From the NCBI RefSeq assembly GCF_008831085.1, contig NZ_WBJY01000001.1, positions 1,798,001 through 1,862,000 on the forward strand: a DNA stretch of 64,000 nucleotides, in the 5' to 3' direction. Positions 25,874 to 33,778 of this stretch are shown here, one piece after another. Origin of the DNA: Pseudoclavibacter endophyticus. Its GTDB lineage: Bacteria > Actinomycetota > Actinomycetes > Actinomycetales > Microbacteriaceae. Numbering within the stretch: the first letter of the stretch is position 1; every line of letters starts with the position of its first letter. Under the pieces are notes generated by a model. That model was not told where the DNA came from. It ran no database searches and was given only the letters and a program-made list of their open reading frames with translations. A program made the translations under genes and the position numbers.

Positions 25874-26659
25874 ATGGCTGATGTGCTGTCGCTCTCCGAC
25901 GTTTCCGTTGTCCGCAACACGCGTCCCATCCTCGACGGGGTGACGTGGGAGGTCGACGCTTCGCAGCGCTGGGTCGTGCTGGGTCCGAACGGCGCAGGCA
26001 AGTCGACGCTGCTGGCGCTCGCGGCGGCGCAGTTGCATCCCACCCGGGGTACCGTGACGGTGCTCGGCGAGCAGCTCGGCCGCACCGATGTCTTCGAGCT
26101 GCGCCCGCGTATCGGCTTCGCGTCGACCGCCACCGACCGGCGCATTCCTGGCAGCGAAACCGTGCTCGACACCGTCATGACGGCCTCGTACGCCGTGTCG
26201 GGCCGCTGGAACGAGTCCTACGAGGACGCCGACCTGAAGCGAGCGCACGACGTGCTCTACGACTGGCACCTCGAGGAGTTCGCGGAGCGCACCTTCGGCA
26301 CGCTTTCCGACGGTGAGCGCAAGCGCGTGCAGATCGCCCGCGCCATCATGACCGACCCCGAGGTACTGCTGCTCGACGAGCCGAGCGCCTCGCTCGACCT
26401 GGGCGCGCGCGAACGCCTGCTGCGCTCACTCGCGTCCTACGCATCGAGTCCCTACGCGCCGGCGGTCGTGATGGTGACGCACCACGTCGAGGAGATCCCC
26501 GTCGGCATCACGCACGGGATGCTGCTGCGCGACGGCGCGGTCGTGACGGCCGGCCCCCTCGCCGAGACACTCACCGATGTCAACCTGACCGAAACGTTCG
26601 GCGTCAACCTGCACGTCACCGCCCACGAAGACGGCCGCTACTCCGCGCGAGCGACCTAG
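25874..26659 (+). CDS. ABC transporter ATP-binding protein (YlmA/ModF-like, no partner)
   Basis: ATPase of 261 residues with Walker A LGPNGAGKSTLL near residue 38, the Q-loop region RIGFASTATDRRIPGSETV, signature LSDGERKRVQIARAIM near 142, and Walker B VLLLDEPSASLDLGARE near 164. The signature has Asp where Gly is usual (SDGE), typical of the YlmA/ModF-like branch. No permease gene is adjacent, so whether it powers transport is unclear. The same gene often follows glgA in related actinobacteria. Confidence 0.85.
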   Translation: MADVLSLSDVSVVRNTRPILDGVTWEVDASQRWVVLGPNGAGKSTLLALAAAQLHPTRGTVTVLGEQLGRTDVFELRPRIGFASTATDRRIPGSETVLDTVMTASYAVSGRWNESYEDADLKRAHDVLYDWHLEEFAERTFGTLSDGERKRVQIARAIMTDPEVLLLDEPSASLDLGARERLLRSLASYASSPYAPAVVMVTHHVEEIPVGITHGMLLRDGAVVTAGPLAETLTDVNLTETFGVNLHVTAHEDGRYSARAT

Positions 26660-26671
26660 GGCCGCCCAGCA

Positions 26672-26700
26672 AGCTTCGGCGAACGTCTTCCCGCGAAGCT
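26672..26700. terminator. Possible bidirectional terminator
   Basis: Stem of 7 bp (26672-26678 with 26694-26700) with a 15-nt loop between the ABC ATPase and the convergent gene at 26699. Its right arm overlaps the stop codon of the latter. It is weak. Confidence 0.3.
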
Positions 26701-27667
26701 AGGCGACGTGCCAGTCTTTGGGCAGGGTGCCGAAGCGCCTCATGATGATCCGGCCCGCGAACCCGGCGACCGCGACCCGCAACTGCGCCCCCGTGTCGAG
26801 GTCCGGATCTGGCCCGCTCGCTCGCGAGATCTTGTGCCACGAGCGAATCATCCCAGCCGCCTCGTCGGCGCTGCGTTCGGCAAGTCGCGGGCTGATGGCT
26901 TCGGTCGCGGCCTCAGCAAGGCGCTGCTGCGCTTGGGTCTGCGCGGCACGCCCGTTCCGGCCGAAGATCGCGTCGAGCTCGGTGGCAGGGAGCGCGCGCG
27001 CCTCCGCGTGGATCGCCGCGACCAGATCGTCGACGATGTCCGCGTACCCTTCGCGCTCGAGCAGCCTCTCGAATTTCGGCAGGATGACGCGCGGTGACGA
27101 TTCCGCCTCCTCGAGCGACTGCGGCATCGGATCACCAAACCAGTCCGGCAGCTGCGGTCGGGTACCGGTGTCTCCGCCCGCCAGGATGCTCCGCCACCAG
27201 TCGGGGACCCGATCGGCGGAGCGCGGGTGCAGTTCGAGTTCTCGCACCCACTCGTCTCGAGTCGGGCGAACCTCCTCGGCACCGAGCGGACGGTTGTAGG
27301 CGGGCGCCCCGGTCGTGTCGAGGATCACGCGGCGGTCGAAGTTCATGTCGATCCCGGCGTCGACGCCCTCCGACGATACGAACACCGCGAGCGCGACGGG
27401 CGCGCCGCGATCGGGCGTCGCGAGGAACCGCTTGAGCGCGAGCAGACGCGACGAGAGTCCCGACGGCGTCGCGACTGACCAGGCCCGTCCGTATCCGAGC
27501 ACATTGATCGGTGTGACGTACTCGGTCCCGCCGACGTGCGTCCATTCGACGCTGACGTTATCCCACTCGCTCGTCGGCGGCAGCGCCGCGAGGAGCTCCT
27601 GCCGAACCCCGACCGTCAACCGCCGGTATTCCTCGTCTCGTGCGTTGTGCCCGTCTACGCCTGCCAT
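26699..27667 (-). CDS. Unknown protein with DRVPDWW signature, downstream of a WXG toxin (immunity candidate)
   Basis: Product of 322 residues, no signal peptide or membrane helix. I do not recognise a named family. Residues 145-160 read ELHPRSADRVPDWWRS, identical at 15 of 16 positions to the protein at 29335. Both have a mixed alpha/beta N-terminal half and a helical C-terminal half of different sequence. It lies directly downstream (72 bp) of the toxin gene on the same strand, the usual position of an immunity gene in polymorphic toxin loci. GGGAGGG precedes the ATG. An immunity or toxin-adaptor role is inferred from position and pairing. Confidence 0.7.
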   Translation of the reverse strand: MAGVDGHNARDEEYRRLTVGVRQELLAALPPTSEWDNVSVEWTHVGGTEYVTPINVLGYGRAWSVATPSGLSSRLLALKRFLATPDRGAPVALAVFVSSEGVDAGIDMNFDRRVILDTTGAPAYNRPLGAEEVRPTRDEWVRELELHPRSADRVPDWWRSILAGGDTGTRPQLPDWFGDPMPQSLEEAESSPRVILPKFERLLEREGYADIVDDLVAAIHAEARALPATELDAIFGRNGRAAQTQAQQRLAEAATEAISPRLAERSADEAAGMIRSWHKISRASGPDPDLDTGAQLRVAVAGFAGRIIMRRFGTLPKDWHVA

Positions 27668-27739
27668 GGCCCTCCCGATCGATGGTTCGCCCCGTCGCGA
27701 GGCGTCGGTCGCACAGTCACGAAACGTCCGGCACCAACG

Positions 27740-29215
27740 CTAGTCGGCGATGTAGACCCAACCGTCGCCGTCCGGTGTGAGATGCGGGTCGGCGCCGCGG
27801 TTCGTGACATCGATCGGAGTGCCGGCGTCGTCGGTCACACGAACGTTGTAGCCGGTTGCGTGGCCGTCGGGGCCATAGACGGTATGCCGCTCCCAGGTGA
27901 CCGGCTCGGTCGGGTTGTTCTGCATGTATTGCTGGGTGCGCTGCTCGATGATGTTCTGGTGCGTTTGCGGATTCTCGGAGCTGAGCCCGCGACCTGAGCC
28001 GGCGTTCGCACCGGGCGACTGCTGGGTGAGATTGACGTTGTCGTTCGTGCCCCCCATGAAGGCGGGGTTGTGGTGTCCGCGCTGGTCGCCCGGGTCGTGG
28101 TCCCAGTAGTCGCGGGATGAGGTGCCCATCCCGGAGCGATCGCTCCCGGAAAGGTCGTCACCCGTCCGCGTGATCGACGAGTACTCGACCTGGCCGTTCT
28201 CGTTCGTGACGAAGCGCTGACCATCCGTCGTCTCGTACACCGTGTTGCGGTCGAACGTCGAGCCGCGATCCGTCACGTCGCGATTCAGCGACGCGTCACC
28301 CCGCTGGATGTCCGTCCGCTGAGCAAGATCGGTGTCCCCGCGACCGAGCATGTTCCCGTCATCATCGAAGCGGTACGCCGGCGGCGTCGTCGAGGACGCG
28401 TTCGGCGTCGTCGAGGTGTCTGAATCGCCGCGGTTGCTCTGGCCGTCCGCGTCGCCACGGTTCGTGGGCGCGTCGGCGTCGCCGCCGCGGTGCGTTGATG
28501 GGGCATCGACGTGCGGGGTCGGCACATCGGCGTGCTTGAGGAACTTGAGGACCTTCGCGATGTTGTACCCGGGGATGAAGAGGGATCCCACGTTCCAGAC
28601 GACCTTGCCGAGCGCGCCCCAGGGGTCGTCACCCCACATGTCGACGGCGAAGAACTCTCCGAGCATGCCGCCCCACGAGCTCGTAAAGGTGTCCCAGCTG
28701 AAGCTCCACGTGCCGGTGTCGAGCCCGATGAGGCCGGAGAGGCCGCTGAGCAGCCCGCCCCAGTTCTCCAGGAAATTGCCGAAGGTCCACGAGAAGCCGT
28801 CGTCGAAGTTCATGCCGATGAGGCCGAGGATGCCCTTGATGTCGCCCCACAGTCCATCGACCACGAAGCCGCGGAAGAAGTCGACGGCTCCGCCCCAGAG
28901 TCCGCCGAAGAAGTCGCCGGTCGCTTCGAGGCAGCCGCCGTCGCCCGCCTTCGACGCGTCCTCCTGCTCCTGCGCATGCCGTTCGAGCTGATCGGAATAG
29001 TCCCACGTCAGATCGGCGAGATCGCGAAGCTGCTGGGGCAGCGAAGCGCCCCACGACGAGCGGTAGGCGTCGGCGTCGTTGCCGATCCAATCGACGTCGG
29101 CGATCGCTCGCTCGACGTTGCCGCCCGACGACCGGGGTACCTCTGAGCGCCCATCGAAGTCGCGAGCGATGTCCATCAGCGCCTCGACATTGGCGCCGAA
29201 CATACCCGTGGCCAT
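27740..29215 (-). CDS. WXG-type polymorphic toxin with C-terminal RGH nuclease domain
   Basis: Protein of 491 residues, built like type VII-secreted effectors. The N-terminal 95 residues form a helical hairpin with Trp43-Ile-Gly45 at the turn (WXG motif). Residues 100-225 are very rich in Trp, Gly and Phe and may be amphipathic or pore-like. Residues 235-320 are an Arg-Gly-Asp-rich linker. Residues 325-480 resemble the non-specific endonuclease NS_2 family: VYETTDGQRFVTNENGQVEY, then RGHHNPAFMGG (379-389) and DNVNLTQQSPGAN, the arrangement of the beta-beta-alpha-metal site. A GAGAGGGG site precedes the ATG. No secretion ATPase or other ESX gene is in the window. Predicted target is nucleic acid of rival cells. 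Confidence 0.8.
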   Translation of the reverse strand: MATGMFGANVEALMDIARDFDGRSEVPRSSGGNVERAIADVDWIGNDADAYRSSWGASLPQQLRDLADLTWDYSDQLERHAQEQEDASKAGDGGCLEATGDFFGGLWGGAVDFFRGFVVDGLWGDIKGILGLIGMNFDDGFSWTFGNFLENWGGLLSGLSGLIGLDTGTWSFSWDTFTSSWGGMLGEFFAVDMWGDDPWGALGKVVWNVGSLFIPGYNIAKVLKFLKHADVPTPHVDAPSTHRGGDADAPTNRGDADGQSNRGDSDTSTTPNASSTTPPAYRFDDDGNMLGRGDTDLAQRTDIQRGDASLNRDVTDRGSTFDRNTVYETTDGQRFVTNENGQVEYSSITRTGDDLSGSDRSGMGTSSRDYWDHDPGDQRGHHNPAFMGGTNDNVNLTQQSPGANAGSGRGLSSENPQTHQNIIEQRTQQYMQNNPTEPVTWERHTVYGPDGHATGYNVRVTDDAGTPIDVTNRGADPHLTPDGDGWVYIAD

Positions 29216-29334
29216 GGGGACCCCTCTCGTCGGCGTGGTCAGCCTACGAGGGAGACTGCATGTTGTCAGTGGGGAGGACTCCCCATCGGTCGAAGGGCGT
29301 CTGCCGGGCTGGCGCTGGGAGAGCGCGGCCGTTG

Positions 29335-30387
29335 CTATGCGCCCGCGCCGAAGAGCCGATCGCGCAGGTTGCGCTCGACGACCTCACGCACCAGCTCGTT
29401 CAGCCGTGCCTCCGCCTGCTTCAGCGGGTAGCTGCGCACGACTTCGTCGGCGAAGCGCGCCGCGGGATCGACAGCCCCGAGGCCCTGCGGGTCGGGCTGG
29501 CCGTGGCGTTCGTTCCACTCCCGCAGCAGGCGGATCGGCGTGGCCGCGAACCACTCCTCACGCAACTCGGTGCGCACGCGGTCGTCGGCGGCGTCGATGA
29601 CCGCGTCGACAGCATCCCGCCGCCGATCGTCGTCGGCGCCGAATAGCGAGCCCCGCGCCTCGTCGCCGAGGCCGCGCAAGGTTTCGACGACCGTCTCGTT
29701 GACCTGCTCGTAGACGACATCCCAGCCCCAGGCGCCGACCATGATGCGGTGGGCGGCCGGCAGCGTCACGGGAGCGCGGAGCGCGCCGTCGATGTCGTCG
29801 ACCGCGAGCGGCGGGACCGGGGCGGACGCCGCGCCCGGATCGGCGGAGGAGTGCCCGGCTTGCTCCGTCTGCTCGGCCTGCCCCGCTTGCAATGGCCCGG
29901 GCACCGAGTTGTCGGCGTCGCCGAGCTCGATGAGCGATCGCCACCAGTCGGGCACTCGATCCGCCGCGCGGGGGTGGAGCTCGAGCTCGAGCCGCCACAT
30001 CTCGGCGTTCGGCACCTCGGGCACGGTCGGGTCGGGGTTCGGCTGCAGCGGCGCACCCGGGTGCAGACCGAACCAGACGCGGTCGTTCCAGACGACGCGC
30101 ATCTGGGCGCTGCCATGAGCATCCATGCGCATCTCGATCGCGATCGGCCAGCCGCCCTCGGGGTCGGACAGCGCCTCGCGGTACGCGGCGATGCGCTCGG
30201 ACAGCGGCTCGGGAAACGCGAGGTACACCTCGCTGCCGTCGTCGCGCACGGCGATGAGGTCGCGCGACGTCGCGTTGACGACGCGGGCCCAGGTGATGTA
30301 CGACATGACCCAGCCGCTGCGGGGCATCGCCTCCCACCACGCGTCGACGATGGCGCGCTGATGGACGGCGAGGTCTTCGATCGACAA
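29335..30387 (-). CDS. Unknown protein with DRVPDWW signature, upstream of the toxin
   Basis: Product of 350 residues without signal or membrane segment. Residues 136-151 (ELHPRAADRVPDWWRS) match the protein at 26699 at 15 of 16 positions, and the domain layout is the same, so the two are paralogues flanking the toxin. A Pro/Ala/Gln linker (about 165-195) separates the halves, and the C-terminal half is helical and Arg/Glu-rich. The TTG start is chosen because GGGAG lies 6 nt upstream. It could be an immunity protein, a chaperone/adaptor for WXG effectors, or a relic of a second toxin pair; the sequence does not decide. Confidence 0.68.
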   Translation of the reverse strand: MSIEDLAVHQRAIVDAWWEAMPRSGWVMSYITWARVVNATSRDLIAVRDDGSEVYLAFPEPLSERIAAYREALSDPEGGWPIAIEMRMDAHGSAQMRVVWNDRVWFGLHPGAPLQPNPDPTVPEVPNAEMWRLELELHPRAADRVPDWWRSLIELGDADNSVPGPLQAGQAEQTEQAGHSSADPGAASAPVPPLAVDDIDGALRAPVTLPAAHRIMVGAWGWDVVYEQVNETVVETLRGLGDEARGSLFGADDDRRRDAVDAVIDAADDRVRTELREEWFAATPIRLLREWNERHGQPDPQGLGAVDPAARFADEVVRSYPLKQAEARLNELVREVVERNLRDRLFGAGA

Positions 30388-30487
30388 AGCGACTCCCGGT
30401 GTCGAGGTGCGGCGAGCACGTCGAGACTACCGACCGCGGGTGACGGCGCGATGCTCACGGCGGGCCGCTCACGATGGGATGCTCACG

Positions 30488-30493
30488 TAGGGT
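30488..30493 (+). promoter_or_regulatory. Candidate leaderless -10 element for the DUF6177-like gene
   Basis: TAGGGT ends 7 nt before the GTG at 30501 and supports that start over ATG 30474. Confidence 0.4.
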
Positions 30494-30500
30494 TGCGCGC

Positions 30501-31940
30501 GTGAGCGACCACGCGACGGCACCGAGTGGCTACCACCTGCCCGACCGGCCCGCGCCCGTGCGGCCGAGGAGCGAGAGCCCCGCGATCGACGCGATCGGGC
30601 CGGGCTTCGTGCTCACGACGTCGACGGCCCCCATCGTGCACCTCAGCGGCGCCCGCGCCCGGCTGCTCGGCCTCTCGGCTACCGAGCAGCGACACGTCGT
30701 GCTGCTCACGCAAGGTGATGCGCGCCTGACGCCCGCCATGCACGACGCCCTCACGACGCTCGGTGGCGTCTGGGTCGTGCACACCGAGGCCGGGCTGCGC
30801 AACGCCGCGACGGGGCAGCGGCTCGCGCGCATCGAAGACGCCGTGCCCCGCGCCCGCGGCGGTGCCAGTCGCACTGGTGGCGCCGACGGCGATCGTGGCG
30901 CCGGGAGCCGGAACAGGAACGGGGAGGCCGAGCAACCGCGGCTCGCGAAGGAGCACGCGGCGATCGCCGTGGACCCCGGCGACGTACGCGAGGTGCTCGT
31001 CGTGAACGCAACCGTTCGGCACCGCAACGTCTCGGCGGCGCCTTTCGGAGCATCCCTCCGACACCTCGCGGAGGCGGTGCTCGGTGAGACGGCGCTCGAC
31101 TGGGGCGTGCGCGAGCCGGTCGTCACGCCGTGGGACGGCGACGAGGTCGCCGAGTTCTTCCGGGCGCGGGCGCACCGAGGCCCGTCGGTCGTCATCGCGG
31201 GGAGCGGGGAGGACGGGCGGCTCGCCGTCGGTCAGGTGCGGATCCGCCCGCGCCGCGTCGGCGCTGAAGAGGCGTACTCGCTGCGCGTCGACCTCGGACC
31301 GGCCGGCGACGCCGCCACGACCGAACGCTGGCTCGCGGTCACGGAGGCGCTCACCGAGCTGCCCGAAATCGGGCTGCCGCTCTACACCTCCGCGACCGCC
31401 GACTACGGCGTCTCCGACCTATCGATCTGGCCGTGGCTGCGACCCCCGTCGATCCCCGTTTCGCTGCTCATCGGCGCGGCGGGCGTGGCCCGCTTCTCGA
31501 TCGCTCGCCGCCGCGCAGCGCTCGAGGCGCACTTCGCCGTCGAGTTCGTCGGCAGCGGGCGGCGCCCATCGCTCGTGGCCGAGCTGGGGGAGCGACCGCA
31601 CCCGGACAACGCGGACGAGCTCGCGGCGCTGCTCGGCGCCATCGGCGCGGACGCTGTGGCAGCCGGGCTCGGCGAGATGATGCCGGTCGTCATGTTCGGC
31701 ACGGAATGGCGCGACGTCATCGCGGCGGCGGCGCTCAACCGGCTCGGGCCCGAGGTCATGGCCGACCTCGGGGGCGACGCTGACGAGGGCGGCGACGGTG
31801 ATGGTGACAACGCCGGCGACGAGGCCGGTGACGACGCCGGTGACGAAACGGGCGTTGACACCGACGACACCGACGCATCCACCGAGCAGGCAGCAAGCGG
31901 ACAGTCAGTAAGCGAGCAGGAGGCAAGCGATGCCCTATGA
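30501..31940 (+). CDS. DUF6177-like protein of the toxin locus
   Basis: Soluble protein of 479 residues. Order of features: N-terminal alpha/beta region (about 1-115), a Gly/Arg/Asn-rich disordered stretch (about 115-150), a larger domain (150-415) with WPWLRPPSIPVSLLIGAAG near 310 and PVVMFGTEWRDVIAAAALN near 395, and an acidic Asp/Gly/Glu tail (about 420-479). The overall pattern resembles DUF6177 proteins, which I associate with actinobacterial WXG toxin clusters; this assignment is from memory and tentative. It is divergent from the toxin cluster and overlaps the next gene by 11 bp. Function unknown. Confidence 0.65.
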   Translation: MSDHATAPSGYHLPDRPAPVRPRSESPAIDAIGPGFVLTTSTAPIVHLSGARARLLGLSATEQRHVVLLTQGDARLTPAMHDALTTLGGVWVVHTEAGLRNAATGQRLARIEDAVPRARGGASRTGGADGDRGAGSRNRNGEAEQPRLAKEHAAIAVDPGDVREVLVVNATVRHRNVSAAPFGASLRHLAEAVLGETALDWGVREPVVTPWDGDEVAEFFRARAHRGPSVVIAGSGEDGRLAVGQVRIRPRRVGAEEAYSLRVDLGPAGDAATTERWLAVTEALTELPEIGLPLYTSATADYGVSDLSIWPWLRPPSIPVSLLIGAAGVARFSIARRRAALEAHFAVEFVGSGRRPSLVAELGERPHPDNADELAALLGAIGADAVAAGLGEMMPVVMFGTEWRDVIAAAALNRLGPEVMADLGGDADEGGDGDGDNAGDEAGDDAGDETGVDTDDTDASTEQAASGQSVSEQEASDAL

Positions 31941-32379
31941 GGCGCTCATCGCGGCGGCCGAGCCGCTGATCCCGCGCATGGTGGAACGCGTGATCGAGCG
32001 GCGCGGCGGCGAACCGCTCATGGCGCAGCAGACCGACGGCGGCGGAGCCATGTCGATCTGCCGTCCGGACGGCGAACCCGTGGTCTCGATCTACGCGCCG
32101 TTCCGGGTCGACGTCATCGACGACCTCGTTCGCGTCTACCCGAGCGCCGCCGACGCGATCGACCTACCGGCGTTCGTGCACGAGGTGCTCATCGGCAACC
32201 GCGATCGCGGGCTCGGCGAAGAGCTCGCCACCGCGATCGCCCGCACGATCGGGGCGCGCCTCCTGCCGCTCGACGGCTCGCCCGACACCGATGTCCGCCC
32301 GCCGGCCGGTCCGGGCGCAGCGGAGCCCCTGCACGACACGCCAGGGACGACCCTCGAACGCGGGCGCGCACCGTGCTAG
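31930..32379 (+). CDS. Small unknown protein, partner of the DUF6177-like gene
   Basis: Product of 149 residues, no signal or membrane helix. The first 115 residues look like one alpha/beta domain (PYEALIAAAEPLIPRMVERV at the start, SIYAPFRVDVIDDLVRVYPS in the middle); the rest is a Pro/Gly-rich tail. The ATG overlaps the end of the DUF6177-like gene, so the two are translationally coupled and probably act together. No family recognised. Confidence 0.65.
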   Translation: MPYEALIAAAEPLIPRMVERVIERRGGEPLMAQQTDGGGAMSICRPDGEPVVSIYAPFRVDVIDDLVRVYPSAADAIDLPAFVHEVLIGNRDRGLGEELATAIARTIGARLLPLDGSPDTDVRPPAGPGAAEPLHDTPGTTLERGRAPC

Positions 32380-32382
32380 CAT
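32374..32382 (+). promoter_or_regulatory. Extended -10 promoter element, probably for rpmE2
   Basis: TGC followed by TAGCAT has the form of an extended -10 element. It lies at the end of the preceding coding region. Transcription from about 32389 would give a leader of about 205 nt before the rpmE2 TTG. The leader starts with a 6-bp hairpin (32396-32401 with 32406-32411) and contains further inverted repeats (GCAGGTG near 32430 with CACCTGC near 32480). No known riboswitch fold was recognised. Confidence 0.4.
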
Positions 32383-32594
32383 CGACTTTTGGCTTGCACG
32401 GGTTTCCGTGCGCTCGAACGGCGCGTCACGCGCAGGTGCCTAGAGCATCCTGCGCATCGCATGCTGCACCTCGCTGACACCTGCACCCGGCGCGCCGTGC
32501 CGAGTGCACTGCCCGTCTTCAGCGGTCCGTCGATTCTCGGTCGAATGCCGCCTGACGCCGCTGACCCGATCACCAGACATCCCGGAGGCCCGCC

Positions 32595-32855
32595 TTGAAG
32601 AGCGACATCCACCCCGAGTACCGCACCGTCGTGTTCAACGACCTCTCCTCGGGCGAGAAGTTCCTGACCCGTTCGACCGCCAAGATCACCGACAAGACCA
32701 TCGAGTGGGAAGACGGCAACATGTACCCCGTCATCGACGTCGAGATCTCGAGCGCCTCGCACCCGTTCTACACGGGCAAGCAGCGCATCATGGACTCGGC
32801 CGGTCGCGTCGAGAAGTTCAAGAACCGCTACGCGAAGTTCGGCGGCAAGAAATAG
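32595..32855 (+). CDS. rpmE2: 50S ribosomal protein L31 type B
   Basis: Protein of 86 residues with the type B L31 sequence ([20 protein letters not shown], then [32 protein letters not shown]). The zinc-binding cysteines of type A L31 are absent, as expected of the C-minus form. In many bacteria type B replaces type A under zinc limitation, under Zur control; no Zur box was identified here. The TTG start is decided by GGAGG 6 nt upstream. Confidence 0.95.
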   Translation: MKSDIHPEYRTVVFNDLSSGEKFLTRSTAKITDKTIEWEDGNMYPVIDVEISSASHPFYTGKQRIMDSAGRVEKFKNRYAKFGGKK

Positions 32856-32873
32856 TCGACCCGCGCGTCGCCG

Positions 32874-32930
32874 AAGCGGTGGCGCATCCCGCACCGATCC
32901 GTCTGCGATCGCCGGGATGCGCCACCGCTT
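32874..32930 (+). terminator. Terminator hairpin after rpmE2
   Basis: Perfect 18-bp stem (32874-32891 with 32913-32930) with a 21-nt loop, 19 bp after the rpmE2 stop, followed by TCGTCG. Confidence 0.75.
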
Positions 32931-33022
32931 TCGTCGTCCCCGGCCGTGCGCCGACGACGGCACGGCCGGCCGACGCCTGATGCGCAGCCTGCGGCCGACC
33001 GTTCAGGGGCGCCGCGGCCCGA

Positions 33023-33709
33023 TCACCGGAGCGGCCACCCCCGCTGCGCCGTGAACGCCGGGTCGCGCTCGCGCCGCATGTAGGTTTCGAAGTCGTCGGC
33101 CTGCTCGTCGCACCACGCGATTTGTGCGCGGTGCAACTCCGCGAGCGAGCGCAACCCGACCTCGTCGGGGAACTTGGCGGCCATCGCCTGCGCGAGTCGC
33201 CCGGCGGCCACGGCATCGTCGCCGGCCGTATGGGCGTCGAGGAGCTCGACGCCGTAGGCGATGCAGGCGTCGCCGAGCGTGCGCTTCCCTCGGCGGTAGC
33301 GGTCGACGGCCTTGTCGATCACGAGCGGGTCGACGACCTGCTCGCCGAGCGAGATGGGCTCGACGCCGTGCCGCGCGCACTCGGCGGCGAAGAGGGTGAG
33401 GTCGTAGGGCGCGTTGTAGACGACGAGCGGTACCCCGTGCCGGCCGATCCAGTCGAGACCGGCGCGGATGGCGGCGATCACGAGCGGGGCGGGGGCTCCC
33501 TCCGCGCGAGCGACCTCGGTCGTGATGCCGTGCACGACGGCGGCCTGCTCCGGAATCTCGACGCCCGGATCGGCGAGCCAGTCGGTGCCGCGCTCCAGCT
33601 CTCCGTCGGCGTCGAGCAGACCGATGAAGGCCGTCACGATCCGCGACGTGGTCGGGTCGACGCCCGTGGTCTCGAGATCGAAGACGGCGACGCGCTCGGC
33701 CCAGGTCAT
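33023..33709 (-). CDS. DEDDh 3'-5' exonuclease (DNA polymerase III epsilon-like)
   Basis: Stand-alone exonuclease of 228 residues. Motif I FDLETTGVD lies at 10-18 (Asp11, Glu13), motif II region YNAPYDLTLF near residue 97, and motif III with HTAGDDAVAAGRL near 158, giving the Asp-Glu-Asp-Asp-His set. The C-terminal 50 residues are lineage-specific. The ATG at 33709 follows GAGGA by 6 nt; the longer upstream frame is antisense to the hydrolase gene. A role in repair or nucleotide turnover is likely. Confidence 0.9.
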   Translation of the reverse strand: MTWAERVAVFDLETTGVDPTTSRIVTAFIGLLDADGELERGTDWLADPGVEIPEQAAVVHGITTEVARAEGAPAPLVIAAIRAGLDWIGRHGVPLVVYNAPYDLTLFAAECARHGVEPISLGEQVVDPLVIDKAVDRYRRGKRTLGDACIAYGVELLDAHTAGDDAVAAGRLAQAMAAKFPDEVGLRSLAELHRAQIAWCDEQADDFETYMRRERDPAFTAQRGWPLR

Positions 33710-33764
33710 GAGGGTTCCTCCGGTGCTCGGATCGGTCGGGACGAGCGGCCCAGCCGATCGCTCG

Positions 33765-33770
33765 TACACT
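33765..33770 (+). promoter_or_regulatory. Candidate leaderless -10 element for the hydrolase
   Basis: TACACT ends 8 nt before the ATG at 33779, and there is no ribosome binding site. Confidence 0.35.
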
Positions 33771-33778
33771 CTTCCACG

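Noticed and set aside
26699..32379. Integrated prophage or insertion sequence carrying the toxin locus
   Set aside because: No transposase, integrase, terminal inverted repeats, target duplication or tRNA attachment site was seen around the region.
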